This document shows, in pieces, positions 44,830 to 53,786 of a DNA stretch of 64,000 bases. A program made the translations under genes and the position numbers. The notes under the pieces are model-generated. The model saw only the letters and a program-made list of their open reading frames with translations. It was not told where the DNA came from and made no database searches. Positions within the stretch are counted from its first letter, which is position 1; the number at the start of each line of letters is the position of its first letter. Source of the stretch: Mycobacterium sp. ACS4331 (GTDB lineage: Bacteria; Actinomycetota; Actinomycetes; Mycobacteriales; Mycobacteriaceae); contig NZ_LZHW01000073.1 in NCBI RefSeq assembly GCF_001667265.1, positions 62,001 through 126,000 of the forward strand, written 5' to 3'.

Positions 44830-45446
44830 TGGAGGTGGGACACCGGATGAGTGTGATGAACGATCAGGAAGCCCGCGGGGCGCGCGAATGTCAGCTCACG
44901 CCGGGAAACCGCTTCTCCCTTGCGGGGTTCACGGGCACCGGCTACCAGCGAGGCCGCGCCCTTCCGATACAGGTCCTGTGGCTGATGTCGAGGGGTGTGT
45001 TGATGAGATGGTGGTGTCCGAACTCAGTCCGCGTCGCGGTGTTGCAGATGTTCGGGGCCAGGATCGGGGCGGGTGTCGTCATCCGGCACCAGGTGAGGAT
45101 CCACTGGCCCTGGAAGCTGGCGGTGGGAAGAGATTCATGGATCGGTGAGGATGCGTGGGTTCTCAATCTCGAACAGGTGACGATCGGCTCCAACACCTGC
45201 ATCTCGCAGGGTGTGCTGCTGTGCACCGGAAGTCATGACAGGCGCAGTGCCACATTCGAGTTCGACAACGCTCCCATTGAGGTGGGCGACGCGGTGTGGA
45301 TCGCCGCTCGCGCAACAGTGCTTCGCGGGGTCACCATCGGAGACGGTGCGACCGTGGGGGCAACGGCGATTGTGGCACGCGACGTTCCGGCAGCGGCCAC
45401 GGTGCTGCCGGCACCGGCGGACATTCGGATCTCCAGGAGGCAGTGA
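44829..45446 (+). CDS. Left-handed beta-helix acetyltransferase (WcaF-like)
   Basis: 205 residues. Hexapeptide-repeat turns run through the second half (IGAGVVI, IGEDAWVLN, IGSNTCIS, VGDAVWIAARATVLRGV, IGDGATVGATAIVARDV), and GVLLCTGSHD matches WcaF-type acetyltransferases of exopolysaccharide clusters. It would move acetyl from acetyl-CoA to a sugar hydroxyl. The start is uncertain: ATG 44829 (TGATG on the previous stop) or ATG 44847, which has GGAGGTGGG upstream. Confidence 0.85.
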   Translation: MEVGHRMSVMNDQEARGARECQLTPGNRFSLAGFTGTGYQRGRALPIQVLWLMSRGVLMRWWCPNSVRVAVLQMFGARIGAGVVIRHQVRIHWPWKLAVGRDSWIGEDAWVLNLEQVTIGSNTCISQGVLLCTGSHDRRSATFEFDNAPIEVGDAVWIAARATVLRGVTIGDGATVGATAIVARDVPAAATVLPAPADIRISRRQ

Positions 45447-46387
45447 TGCACACCGATTCACTCATTTACGTTGCAGGACATACGGGTATGGTGGGCTCCG
45501 CCATCACACGCAGGCTTTCCGAGGCCGGTTTCCACAACGTCTTGACGCGCACTCACAGGGAACTGCCACTGGACGAGGACGATGCGGTGGAGGACTTCTT
45601 CGCGTCCGAACGTCCTGAGTACGTCGTACTCGCTGCCGCCAGAGTCGGTGGCATCATCGCGAATTCGACGCGCGGGGCAGAGTTCATCCGCGACAACCTG
45701 AAGATTCAGACGAATGTCATCGACGCAGCCCACCGCCATGGCACGAAGAAGTTCATGTTCCTGGGGTCCAGCTGCATCTACCCCAAGTTCGCCGAACAGC
45801 CGATCGTGGAGGAGGCGCTGCTGTCCGGTCCCCTGGAGGAGACCAATCTGCCGTACGCGGTCGCCAAGATCGCCGGCATCACGATGTGCAATGCCTATGC
45901 GCAGCAGTACGGCTTCAACGCCTTTGCCGTTATGCCGTGCAACGTTTTCGGGATCGGTGACAACTTCCACCCCGAACATTCTCATGTGGTGGCGGGACTG
46001 ATGCGCAGGTTCCACGAAGCCAGGCTCACGAATGCCTCGGAGGTGGTGGTCTGGGGAACCGGTTCGCCCCTGCGGGAGCTCATCGACGTCGATGACCTCG
46101 CCGACGCCTGCGTCTTCCTGCTGCGCAGCCACGACGGGGGAGGAATCATCAATGCCGGTTCCGGACAGGAGGTGTCGATCCGGGACCTCGCGTGGACGAT
46201 GAAGGCCGTGGTGGGCTTCGACGGCGCGGTGAGGTTCGATCCGAGCCGGCCCGACGGTACACCCCGCAAGATCATGGACAACAGCAGGCTCAGGAACCTC
46301 GGCTGGCGTCCCACCCTCACGATCGAAGCCGGGCTCAAGAAGATGTACGCGTGGTACGTCGAAAACCAGACGACGCCGGTTGAGTGA
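45446..46387 (+). CDS. fcl: GDP-L-fucose synthase
   Basis: 313 residues. The NADP motif is GHTGMVGSA, with the catalytic Ser/Cys in SSCIYP, the YAVAK Tyr-Lys, and MPCNVFG and LRELIDVDDLADAC blocks, all diagnostic of the epimerase-reductase that turns GDP-4-keto-6-deoxymannose into GDP-L-fucose. With gmd at 37658-38704 the pathway is complete, so fucose is very probably in the polymer. AGGAGG lies 6 bases before ATG 45446. Confidence 0.95.
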   Translation: MHTDSLIYVAGHTGMVGSAITRRLSEAGFHNVLTRTHRELPLDEDDAVEDFFASERPEYVVLAAARVGGIIANSTRGAEFIRDNLKIQTNVIDAAHRHGTKKFMFLGSSCIYPKFAEQPIVEEALLSGPLEETNLPYAVAKIAGITMCNAYAQQYGFNAFAVMPCNVFGIGDNFHPEHSHVVAGLMRRFHEARLTNASEVVVWGTGSPLRELIDVDDLADACVFLLRSHDGGGIINAGSGQEVSIRDLAWTMKAVVGFDGAVRFDPSRPDGTPRKIMDNSRLRNLGWRPTLTIEAGLKKMYAWYVENQTTPVE

Positions 46388-46397
46388 GGAGTCCGAC

Positions 46398-47186
46398 ATG
46401 TCAAGGATGGAGACGCTGGTCTGGCTGTTCCCCGCTGGACGGCTGAAGAACCGGCTGCTCGGACTGTTCGGTCACCGAGTGTCGGCCTCTGCCCGCATCG
46501 GTCCCGTCCTGGCACTGAACATCGGTCATGCGGACATCGGTCCCGATGCAACCATCGCCGCTCTGAACACATTTCGGTCTCTGCGACTCCTGAAGATGGG
46601 CCAGGGCGCCACCATTGGGTCGCTGAACATGATCTCCGCGCATCCGGCGTATCAGGCGTTGCATCCGGCCGTCGGGAGCATGGTCATGGGCGAGGGCGCG
46701 ATCGTCACCAGTCGGCACAACATCGACTGCTCGGGGGTGGTCGAGATCGGCGATATGGCCGCAGTCGCCGGTCAGCGCACGACAATCCTGACCCACGAGA
46801 TCGACATCATGCGCAATGTCCAATCCGCCGGGCGGGTTGCGGTCGGTGAGCGCAGCGTGGTCCTGACCAACAGCGTGGTGCTCAAGGGTGCGATCCTGCC
46901 GCCGCGGTCCCTGCTGATCGCGCATTCGATGCTGGCCAGGAGCCTGAAACTCGACCCCGCCCCGGGTGTCTACGGCGGGTCGCCCGCGCAGTTCATCAGG
47001 TCCAACCTCACCGACGGCGACACCTGGTTCGAGAGGCGGCAGAGCGCGACAACCGCATTGAGGATCGACCTTCCTCGGGACGGTGCCTTGAGTGATGGCG
47101 GTCGGGATTCCGCCACCCGTGCAGGGTCACCGGGCGCGCAGGAGCGACTGGACCGCAGCCAGCGAAGGCTTGGCTGTGAAATCTGA
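46398..47186 (+). CDS. Left-handed beta-helix acyltransferase-like protein
   Basis: 262 residues, starting at ATG 46398 with GAGGAG upstream. The repeats of the hexapeptide type (GPVLALNIGHADIGPDATIA, VVEIGDMAAVAGQRTTI, GRVAVGERSVVLTNSVVLKG) form a beta-helix. It differs from the WcaF-like protein and may modify another sugar or carry a non-acetyl group. The last 60 bases overlap the end of the convergent glycoside hydrolase gene, which is unusual for this genome. Last gene of the first + strand run. Confidence 0.8.
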   Translation: MSRMETLVWLFPAGRLKNRLLGLFGHRVSASARIGPVLALNIGHADIGPDATIAALNTFRSLRLLKMGQGATIGSLNMISAHPAYQALHPAVGSMVMGEGAIVTSRHNIDCSGVVEIGDMAAVAGQRTTILTHEIDIMRNVQSAGRVAVGERSVVLTNSVVLKGAILPPRSLLIAHSMLARSLKLDPAPGVYGGSPAQFIRSNLTDGDTWFERRQSATTALRIDLPRDGALSDGGRDSATRAGSPGAQERLDRSQRRLGCEI

Positions 47187-48380
47187 TCGGAGCAGACCAT
47201 AGTTGAATTCCACGTTGCGGCTGCCTGTTTCGATGTCGCGATGGTCGAACAGGAAGATCGGGCCGCCATTGGGCAGGGACCGAACGTAGTTGATGCCGTC
47301 GGTCAGTATCTCGGCCTGGTGTGCTGGGCTGACGCCGACCTGTTGGCCGGACAGGTCCGGAGCCGTGGCCCCCGGGGTCGCTGTGGATGCTCCGAACTCC
47401 GTGAACCAGATCAGCTTGTCGCGTTGACCGCGGCTCCTCATCAGGGCTGTGACGTCCCTGATCGCGCGGTTCGAGTTCGACGTCTCGGCTGGGCCCAGGA
47501 TGCTCAGCAGCTCGGGCGAACTGTACGGGTGCATTGCGACGGCGTCGAAGTAGTCGCCGGCGCCGTGGTCGTACAGGGCTCTGAGGAACGTGACCGGCGA
47601 CATCTCGGTCGGATTGTCGACGGCCGGGGACGTACCACCCGTGATCACGGTCGAATCGGGATCGGCCGACTTGATCGCCGTGTACGCCTCCTTGAGCATC
47701 GCCGTGTACAGCGCCGGATCGGGTCCCGGCGCGAAGCTGTCATCGATGTTCGGTTCGTTCCAGACCTCCCAGTGCCGAATCACCCCCCGGTACCGCTGCG
47801 CCACCTGCGCGACGAAGCGGGCCCACGCCTCGACGTCGGAGGGCGCCGGATGGACCAGCGTTCGATTCTGCGGGGGAACCGACCACGACGGCGCGTAGGT
47901 CAGCAGGCCCAGAATCTTCAGCCCCCGGCGATTCGCTTCGTTGATCATGGAATCAGTGTTTTCCCAATCGAATTGACCGGGATGGTGCTCGATCAGATCC
48001 CATTCGATGTACAGGCGGACCGCGGGAAATCCCTCCGCCTTGATGGCGTCGTACTGCTGGATCCGCGTGGCGGGGAGGATCAGCGTCACCGCGTTGAGCC
48101 CAATTGTGTCGGGCTGCAGCGCATATGGCGGCGCCGGCGGTGGAGTGGTCGTGTCGCCTCCCGGAGCGGGGGAGCGGGCCGGTGCGCCATTGTGGCAGCC
48201 GGTCAGCACAAGCAACAGCACCACCGTGACGATCGCTGCGACTCTTCGGTGTGTTCCAACCGGCGGTTCCAGCCGTGTCAGGTGTGTCAAGATCCGCCTC
48301 CCCTGCAGATCGGCGACGCGGGGACCGGTCTCCGGCGAGAACATCCCCGGGGAACCCTCATCCTGCGGCGTGGTGGCCAT
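47127..48380 (-). CDS. Lipoprotein glycoside hydrolase (clan A, PslG/GH39- or GH5-like)
   Basis: 417 residues. A type II signal (hydrophobic run ending LVLTGC, Cys62) follows a long polar N-terminus, then a proline-rich linker and a TIM-barrel hydrolase. The acid/base Glu209 is in WEVWNEPN and the nucleophile Glu328 in WFTEFG, as in clan A retaining glycosidases. PslG-type enzymes trim or release exopolysaccharides in other bacteria, so this one may act on the polymer made here. A start further in, at the second Met (residue 13), would shorten the N-terminus. Confidence 0.87.
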   Translation of the reverse strand: MATTPQDEGSPGMFSPETGPRVADLQGRRILTHLTRLEPPVGTHRRVAAIVTVVLLLVLTGCHNGAPARSPAPGGDTTTPPPAPPYALQPDTIGLNAVTLILPATRIQQYDAIKAEGFPAVRLYIEWDLIEHHPGQFDWENTDSMINEANRRGLKILGLLTYAPSWSVPPQNRTLVHPAPSDVEAWARFVAQVAQRYRGVIRHWEVWNEPNIDDSFAPGPDPALYTAMLKEAYTAIKSADPDSTVITGGTSPAVDNPTEMSPVTFLRALYDHGAGDYFDAVAMHPYSSPELLSILGPAETSNSNRAIRDVTALMRSRGQRDKLIWFTEFGASTATPGATAPDLSGQQVGVSPAHQAEILTDGINYVRSLPNGGPIFLFDHRDIETGSRNVEFNYGLLRSDFTAKPSLAAVQSLLRAR

Positions 48381-48475
48381 TCTAGCGCCGCCGGTGTCCG
48401 ATCCCGGACGTGTTGCCGTGCGGCGGGAGGAGACGATCCGGTCGTTGCGGCCAGGGCGGACAGGGTGGGGTGCAG

Positions 48476-49807
48476 ATGACGGTGTGGACTGCTCTCAACG
48501 TGGCGCCGGGACCCGGTCGGCGAGTCCTCGAACCAGCTTCGCAGGCTGATCTGCTGGCCACCCCGTCGACCTTCGAGAGCAGGCGGTCGACGGTGCGGCA
48601 GGCATTGACCGTCGCCGTGCTGATCGCGCTGGGCCTGCTGTCAGCGGTGCAGCTCCAGGGTTTCACCCTGACACTGTTCGCCGTCGTCTGCCTTCTCGTG
48701 GCGCCCGCCTGGCTGCTGACCCGCCCGACGTTGGGCGAGTGGCTCCCGGTGGCCCTCGCTCTGGTCGGGTTCGCCGCGTTCTGCGTGTCTGCGCAGATGA
48801 ACGATCTGAGCATGGTCGATCAACGGGTGCAGCAGTGGGCGGCATTCGCGTTGTACTACATCGGCGTCCTCATTCTGGCCGGCAGAGATCTTCTCCGCTG
48901 CTGTGCGATCTACTGCGGTGTCGCCGTCGGGGCGATGATCTATGGAGTGTTGTCGGGGGGTGCCCCCGCGACGGCCTACCAATCCACGGCCGAGATGTGG
49001 AAATACGGTCTTGGGCAGTGGGTTGTGGCGGTCGTGCTCTTCGTCGCCGTCATCGTGAAGACCCCGCTGCCGCTGCAGGCCGTTGTGCTCATGGCGATCG
49101 CTGTGTTCAGCCTCGGCCAGGACTATCGCTCGCTGGCGACGAACTGTTTTCTGGCCGGGAGCATCGTCCTCGTGGGATGGGCCGCGGCCGGCCGGATTCC
49201 GCGGTGGCTCCAGGTCACGTCCGTCCTGGCGGCGGGTGCCATGGTCTACATGTTCCTACCGCGACTGGCCGCCAGTGGGATCTTCGGCGGGGCGATCCAG
49301 CGGAAGACGGAGAGCCAGCTGTCGGAGGGAGTGCCCCTGATTCTCGCCGGGCGCACTGAATCACCCCTGTCCATCTCGGCGATCATGGAGCGCCCTTGGT
49401 TCGGTTGGGCGAGCGCGAACAACATCAGCGCGGAGGTTTTCGACCATGCGCGCAGGTTGGCGATCGCGATCGGCTTCGATCCGACCACTCCGCTGGAGAG
49501 CGGTTGGTACTACGCCAACGGCGATGTGTCTCTGCACTCGATTCTGTTCGCCGCCTGGGCTGAGGGAGGCGTCTTCGGGGCCCTGCTCCCGCTCGGCCTT
49601 CTGGTCGCGGCTCTGACGATGGTCTGGAACGCGCCGCGATACGGCCGCTGGGCCGCTCTGGTGACTGTCGTCTCGATTCAGGCGGTGTGGGACCTGTTGT
49701 TCTCCCCGTGGTCGTACGGCTGTCTCACAGCGTTTGCGGTGCTCGGTGTCATGTTCGCGGCGCGGCACCTGCCGGGGCGCTCAACGCTGGTTGAAAGGAG
49801 TCCGTGA
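48476..49807 (+). CDS. O-antigen ligase/polymerase-like membrane protein (Wzy-like)
   Basis: 443 residues with about ten hydrophobic segments and a long extracytoplasmic loop near residues 275-345, containing RTESPLSISAIMERPWFGWA and the later HSILFAAWAEGGVFG. This fits the Wzy/WaaL superfamily, which polymerises lipid-linked repeat units outside the membrane. The start at ATG 48476 (GGGTGGGG upstream) opens the second + strand run, divergent from the hydrolase across 95 bases. The stop overlaps the next start as TGATG. Confidence 0.83.
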   Translation: MTVWTALNVAPGPGRRVLEPASQADLLATPSTFESRRSTVRQALTVAVLIALGLLSAVQLQGFTLTLFAVVCLLVAPAWLLTRPTLGEWLPVALALVGFAAFCVSAQMNDLSMVDQRVQQWAAFALYYIGVLILAGRDLLRCCAIYCGVAVGAMIYGVLSGGAPATAYQSTAEMWKYGLGQWVVAVVLFVAVIVKTPLPLQAVVLMAIAVFSLGQDYRSLATNCFLAGSIVLVGWAAAGRIPRWLQVTSVLAAGAMVYMFLPRLAASGIFGGAIQRKTESQLSEGVPLILAGRTESPLSISAIMERPWFGWASANNISAEVFDHARRLAIAIGFDPTTPLESGWYYANGDVSLHSILFAAWAEGGVFGALLPLGLLVAALTMVWNAPRYGRWAALVTVVSIQAVWDLLFSPWSYGCLTAFAVLGVMFAARHLPGRSTLVERSP

Positions 49808-50730
49808 TGGAATGCGAGCCAGCCATCAGTGTCGTCATTCCGACGGTGGGCCGGGCGAGCCTGCGGGCGGCGGTCGACTCAGCCCTGAAACAGACGGTGC
49901 CGCCGATGGAGGTCATCGTCGTCGTCGACGCTGAGTGCGACCCGGACTTCCCGGATGACGACAGGGTCAGAGTGGTGCGGACCCCGGGCCGGGTGGGACC
50001 GGGGCGGGCCAGGCAGCTCGGTATCGATTCGGCGAGAGGCGATCTCATCGCGCTGCTCGATGATGACGACCGCTGGTATGAGGACAAGCTTGAGAAGCAG
50101 CTCAGCGCGGCGCCGCGAGATGGAAGCTGGATCCTGTCCTGTCGTTACCAGCGCCGGTCCGAGGGGCGGAAACCGCTGACGATTCCAGCGAGGCTGATCG
50201 AGCCGTCCGAATCGGTGGCCCCCTATCTGATGGAGCTGCGCTCGATGCGACGTGCGCGTCCCTCGTTGGCCGTGCCGACCCTGATGTTCCCCAAATCGGT
50301 TTCAGATGCTGTCCCAATGTCGTTGTCCGCAGGGTCGATTCACGACGATCCGAAGTGGCTGATGGAGGTGCGGAGGTCAATTCCGGACCTGGTCATTCTC
50401 CAGATCCCCGACTGTCTGGTGGAGGTCAACGTGACGGCTGGATCGGAGTCGCACTCGGAGAGGGATCGGAGTCAGGAGTACATCGACTGGGGCCTGGAGG
50501 AACTCGAAAGCGAGTCCCGACGGCTGCGAGGCGACTATCTGCTGTACAGCCCCGTCAGTTCGGCGCTTGACGCCGGATCGGTCAGGGGTGTGCTCCGATC
50601 CGTGACCGCGGGAGTCCGGTGGGGCCGACCCGGGGTGTGGGCGTGGATCTACGCCTGCGCGGCCCTGCCCCGGGTCGCGCTTCGGCGGTTGCGACGCCGG
50701 TTCTCACGCGGCGTGGGTGAAGACCAGTGA
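49807..50730 (+). CDS. GT2-type glycosyltransferase
   Basis: 307 residues, a GT-A fold. SVVIPTVGRASLRAAVDSAL, the DDDD metal-binding run in ALLDDDDRWY and DDPKWL place it in family GT2 (inverting, NDP-sugar-dependent, membrane-associated). Donor and acceptor are unknown. ATG 49807 is preferred, with AAGGAG upstream; GTG 49804 is one codon earlier. Confidence 0.88.
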   Translation: MECEPAISVVIPTVGRASLRAAVDSALKQTVPPMEVIVVVDAECDPDFPDDDRVRVVRTPGRVGPGRARQLGIDSARGDLIALLDDDDRWYEDKLEKQLSAAPRDGSWILSCRYQRRSEGRKPLTIPARLIEPSESVAPYLMELRSMRRARPSLAVPTLMFPKSVSDAVPMSLSAGSIHDDPKWLMEVRRSIPDLVILQIPDCLVEVNVTAGSESHSERDRSQEYIDWGLEELESESRRLRGDYLLYSPVSSALDAGSVRGVLRSVTAGVRWGRPGVWAWIYACAALPRVALRRLRRRFSRGVGEDQ

Positions 50731-51620
50731 ACTCGCTTCCGACCGTGTCGGTGATAACGATCACCTTCAACGACCTGGCGGGTTTGCAACGGACCGTCCA
50801 GAGCGTGCGCGCCCAGCGCTATGAGGGACGCATCGAGCACATCGTGATCGACGGTGGATCCGGGCCCGACGTCGTCGACTATCTGGCCCGTCACTCGTCG
50901 GGGTTCGCCTACTTCCAGTCGGCGCCGGACCGCGGACGATATGACGCCATGAACCAGGGAATGGCCCACGCCAAAGGAGATCTGCTGTGGTTTCTCCATT
51001 CCGCGGACTGCTTCGCGGACTCCGAGGTGATCGCGGAAACCGTGCAGACCCTGGCTGAGCACGGCCGGGTGAATCAGCTGTGGGGATATGGAATCGAGCG
51101 CAGGATCGCGCCGAACGGGGAGTGTGCCGGGTTTCAGGGGCCCATCCCGTTCAACATGCGGAAGTTCCTCACCCTGCGCGGGGCGATTCCCCACCAGGCC
51201 GCGTTCTTCGGGGCGGCGCTGGTGAGTCGACTCGGCCCGTATGATCTCGACTTCGCGATCGCGGCGGATCAACTGTTCATGCTCCGCGCGGCGCTGTTGA
51301 TGGTGCCGGTCACGATCGAGCGCGTGGTGGCCAACTTCGACATCACCGGGGAGGGGTCTGTCCGCTCGGCCCGCGAATGCTTCCGTGACATGCGGCGGAT
51401 ATGGGATCGAGCGGACTGCTATCCGTTCAGAAGCCGGCGCACATCGATGCTTTACCTGCGCTTCTGGGAGTACGTGGTGAGAGCCAAGCTGGCGCTCCGA
51501 CGGGCGCTGGCGCTGATGAAGGTGCAGCGAACATTCGAATGGGATCGCCGCCCGGCCGAGGTGCCGCGGTCAGTGATCGCAGACCGTCGCGATGTCCGCC
51601 CCCGAGACCCGTCGACATGA
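50727..51620 (+). CDS. GT2-type glycosyltransferase (WcaA/WcaE-like)
   Basis: 297 residues. SVITITFNDLAGLQRTVQSV, IDGGSGPDVVDYL, DRGRYDAMNQGMAHAKGDLL and FLHSADCF are typical of GT2 enzymes related to those adding side-chain sugars in capsule and colanic-acid clusters. The GTG start overlaps the previous stop as GTGA. Its place before the deacetylase gene suggests it completes the repeat unit. Confidence 0.9.
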   Translation: MNSLPTVSVITITFNDLAGLQRTVQSVRAQRYEGRIEHIVIDGGSGPDVVDYLARHSSGFAYFQSAPDRGRYDAMNQGMAHAKGDLLWFLHSADCFADSEVIAETVQTLAEHGRVNQLWGYGIERRIAPNGECAGFQGPIPFNMRKFLTLRGAIPHQAAFFGAALVSRLGPYDLDFAIAADQLFMLRAALLMVPVTIERVVANFDITGEGSVRSARECFRDMRRIWDRADCYPFRSRRTSMLYLRFWEYVVRAKLALRRALALMKVQRTFEWDRRPAEVPRSVIADRRDVRPRDPST

Positions 51621-51633
51621 TTGGAGTATCGCG

Positions 51634-52404
51634 ATGAACGAGCACGCCGCCCACCAGGGCCGGATCCGTCGAGTGGCGCACCGGACCGTCGACACACTCG
51701 TTGGGCCCCGCTGGGGACCCGTCGGGCGCGTGGGCACCGACGAACCGGTGGTCGCGTTGACGTTCGATGACGGTCCCGATCCGAGATGGACTCCTCGGAT
51801 ACTTGACATCCTTGCCGGGAATGACTGTCATGCAAGTTTTTTCATGCTGCTTCACAACGCGCGTCGGCATCCCGAACTCGTGCGGCGGGTGGCGGCCGAA
51901 GGCCATGAGGTGTGCCTGCACGGCATCGACCACCGAAGGCTCACCGGTGGGTCCCGACGCTCGACGCGCCAGCTGCTCGGTGGGGCTGCCTCGGAGCTTG
52001 CGGAGATCTCAGGCGTGCCGGTCACGTGCTTTCGTCCGCCGTTCGGCGCTCAGACCCTCAGCACGTTCCTGGGGGCGTGCGATGCGGGCCTGGAGACCGT
52101 GATGTGGGACGTGGACAGCTTCGACTGGCGTGTGCCCGACGAACAGGAGGTGGCCTCCGACGTCATTGCCCGGGCTGGCGCCGGCAGCATTGTGCTGCTG
52201 CACGACACCCTCGCTGACGACCCGGAAAGTGACTTCGAGCGCGCGGACACGGTGCACATGATCGTCGCCGGCCTTGCGCGACGGGCACTCTCGAGCGCCA
52301 CAGTGTCCAGGCTGATGTCTTCGGGGACCGTCCACCGCGTGGCCCACTACCCGCTGACGATCGGTTCGGCCAAGGCGCTCGCGGTGCGGGCCTGGCCGCG
52401 CTGA
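51634..52404 (+). CDS. Polysaccharide deacetylase (NodB homology domain)
   Basis: 256 residues, from ATG 51634 with GGAG upstream. All NodB motifs are visible: TFDDGPDP (Asp45, Asp46), LHGIDH (metal His96 and His100), RPPFG, DVDSFDW and LLHD. It removes N- or O-acetyl groups from a glycan. No clear signal peptide is seen, so it may act in the cytoplasm on the lipid-linked precursor or be exported in another way. A free amine produced by N-deacetylation could be the acceptor for an amino-acid group (inference). Confidence 0.92.
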   Translation: MNEHAAHQGRIRRVAHRTVDTLVGPRWGPVGRVGTDEPVVALTFDDGPDPRWTPRILDILAGNDCHASFFMLLHNARRHPELVRRVAAEGHEVCLHGIDHRRLTGGSRRSTRQLLGGAASELAEISGVPVTCFRPPFGAQTLSTFLGACDAGLETVMWDVDSFDWRVPDEQEVASDVIARAGAGSIVLLHDTLADDPESDFERADTVHMIVAGLARRALSSATVSRLMSSGTVHRVAHYPLTIGSAKALAVRAWPR

Positions 52405-52433
52405 CCGCCGAGGCGAAATTCGGAGCTCACGCG

Positions 52434-53771
52434 GTGACAGTCAGCCCCGCCCGGACGCCCGGGTACGCCGAGACGCTCCTGCCCGCAGAGCGCCGAGCCT
52501 TGGTGCTCGGAACTGCGCTGCGAGTGGCGGGTACCCCGGTCATTGCGGTGGTCGGTCTGGTGAACACCGCGCTGATCGTCCGCCACACCGGGGAGGCCGT
52601 ATTCGGCGTCGTGTCCCTGATAACGACGCTGACCCTGCTCATTCCGTTCGCCGACCTCGGGATCGGCGCGGTGGTGACCAGTGCGTGTTCGCGGCCCGGC
52701 CGGCTGGCCGCCGACCGCGAAGCCGTCGCCACGGTGCAGCGGGGCCTGCGGAGGCTGATTCTGGTTGCCACTGTTCTGATTCTGCTCAGCTTGACGGTCA
52801 TGCTGACGGACACCTGGCATGTCCTGATCGGCACCACGACCGGACCGAGCGATCGTTGGGCCATCACAGTGGCGACCTGCCTGATAGCCCTTGGTGTTCC
52901 AGCCGGCATCGGGGTGCGGATCCTGATCGGGTTGAACATGAACCCGCTCGCGGTGCTGCTGAGCATGGCGAACGCGGTGTTCGCGCTGACCATCACCGTG
53001 GCCCTTCAGGGCATGGCAGTCGACGGTGTGTGGTTTGCGGTGTCGGGACCATTCGGCGCGCTCGCGGGCAGCTGTGTCGCGACGGTGGTGGCACTGCGGC
53101 GGAGTGGATTGAAATGGTTGGCATTCTCTCGCCCGGCCGCGGACTTCGCGAAAACCAATCTCCTGCACGGGTCCCTGTGGATGTTCGTGTTGAGTATCGG
53201 TCTTCCGCTGGGGCTCCAATCACACCGGCTGATTCTCTCGCATGTGTCCACTCCCGAGGAACTGTCCCGGTATGCGCTCACGGCTCAGATCTTCGCCGTG
53301 GTGTGGATGGTGTTCGACGCGGGCGGAATGGCCTTGTGGCCGGTGTTCGTCAAGCGCCGGTCCAATGTCGAAGCCTCCATCTCGTTGTGGCTGAGGGCGG
53401 TCGCTGTCATCGGGTCACTGTCGGTGCTGGCCGGAATCTGCATTGTGGTGTTCGCGCCATGGGTCACATCGCTGCTCTCGGACGGTCACGTCGTCGCGAC
53501 CCGCGCCCTGGCGGCCGCCTTCGCGGTGCTGCTGGTGGCCGAATGTGTACATTTCCCCGGGGGTGTGATGTTGACGTTGCCGCGGGAAGCGCGGTGGCAG
53601 TCGATGTGCATCACGGTGATGGGGCTGATCACTGTCATCCTCGGGACGTGGTGGGGGGCCCGCTGGGGCGGGACCGGAGTCATCGCCGCCGCGGTGGTGG
53701 CCATGGTCGTCGCCCAGATCATCCCGGACTTCGTCTGGATTCCGCGGCTGTTGAGGCGGCGAACAGTGTGA
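52434..53771 (+). CDS. Wzx-like polysaccharide flippase (MOP superfamily)
   Basis: 445 residues with 12 or so hydrophobic segments and no soluble domain. LIPFADLGIGAVVTSACSRP and HRLILSHVSTPEELSRYAL are Wzx-type features. It would flip the lipid-linked repeat unit to the outside. GTG 52434 follows GGAG by 10 bases. It ends 15 bases before the convergent acyltransferase gene. Confidence 0.88.
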   Translation: MTVSPARTPGYAETLLPAERRALVLGTALRVAGTPVIAVVGLVNTALIVRHTGEAVFGVVSLITTLTLLIPFADLGIGAVVTSACSRPGRLAADREAVATVQRGLRRLILVATVLILLSLTVMLTDTWHVLIGTTTGPSDRWAITVATCLIALGVPAGIGVRILIGLNMNPLAVLLSMANAVFALTITVALQGMAVDGVWFAVSGPFGALAGSCVATVVALRRSGLKWLAFSRPAADFAKTNLLHGSLWMFVLSIGLPLGLQSHRLILSHVSTPEELSRYALTAQIFAVVWMVFDAGGMALWPVFVKRRSNVEASISLWLRAVAVIGSLSVLAGICIVVFAPWVTSLLSDGHVVATRALAAAFAVLLVAECVHFPGGVMLTLPREARWQSMCITVMGLITVILGTWWGARWGGTGVIAAAVVAMVVAQIIPDFVWIPRLLRRRTV

Positions 53772-53786
53772 CGGCCGCGGCCGGTG

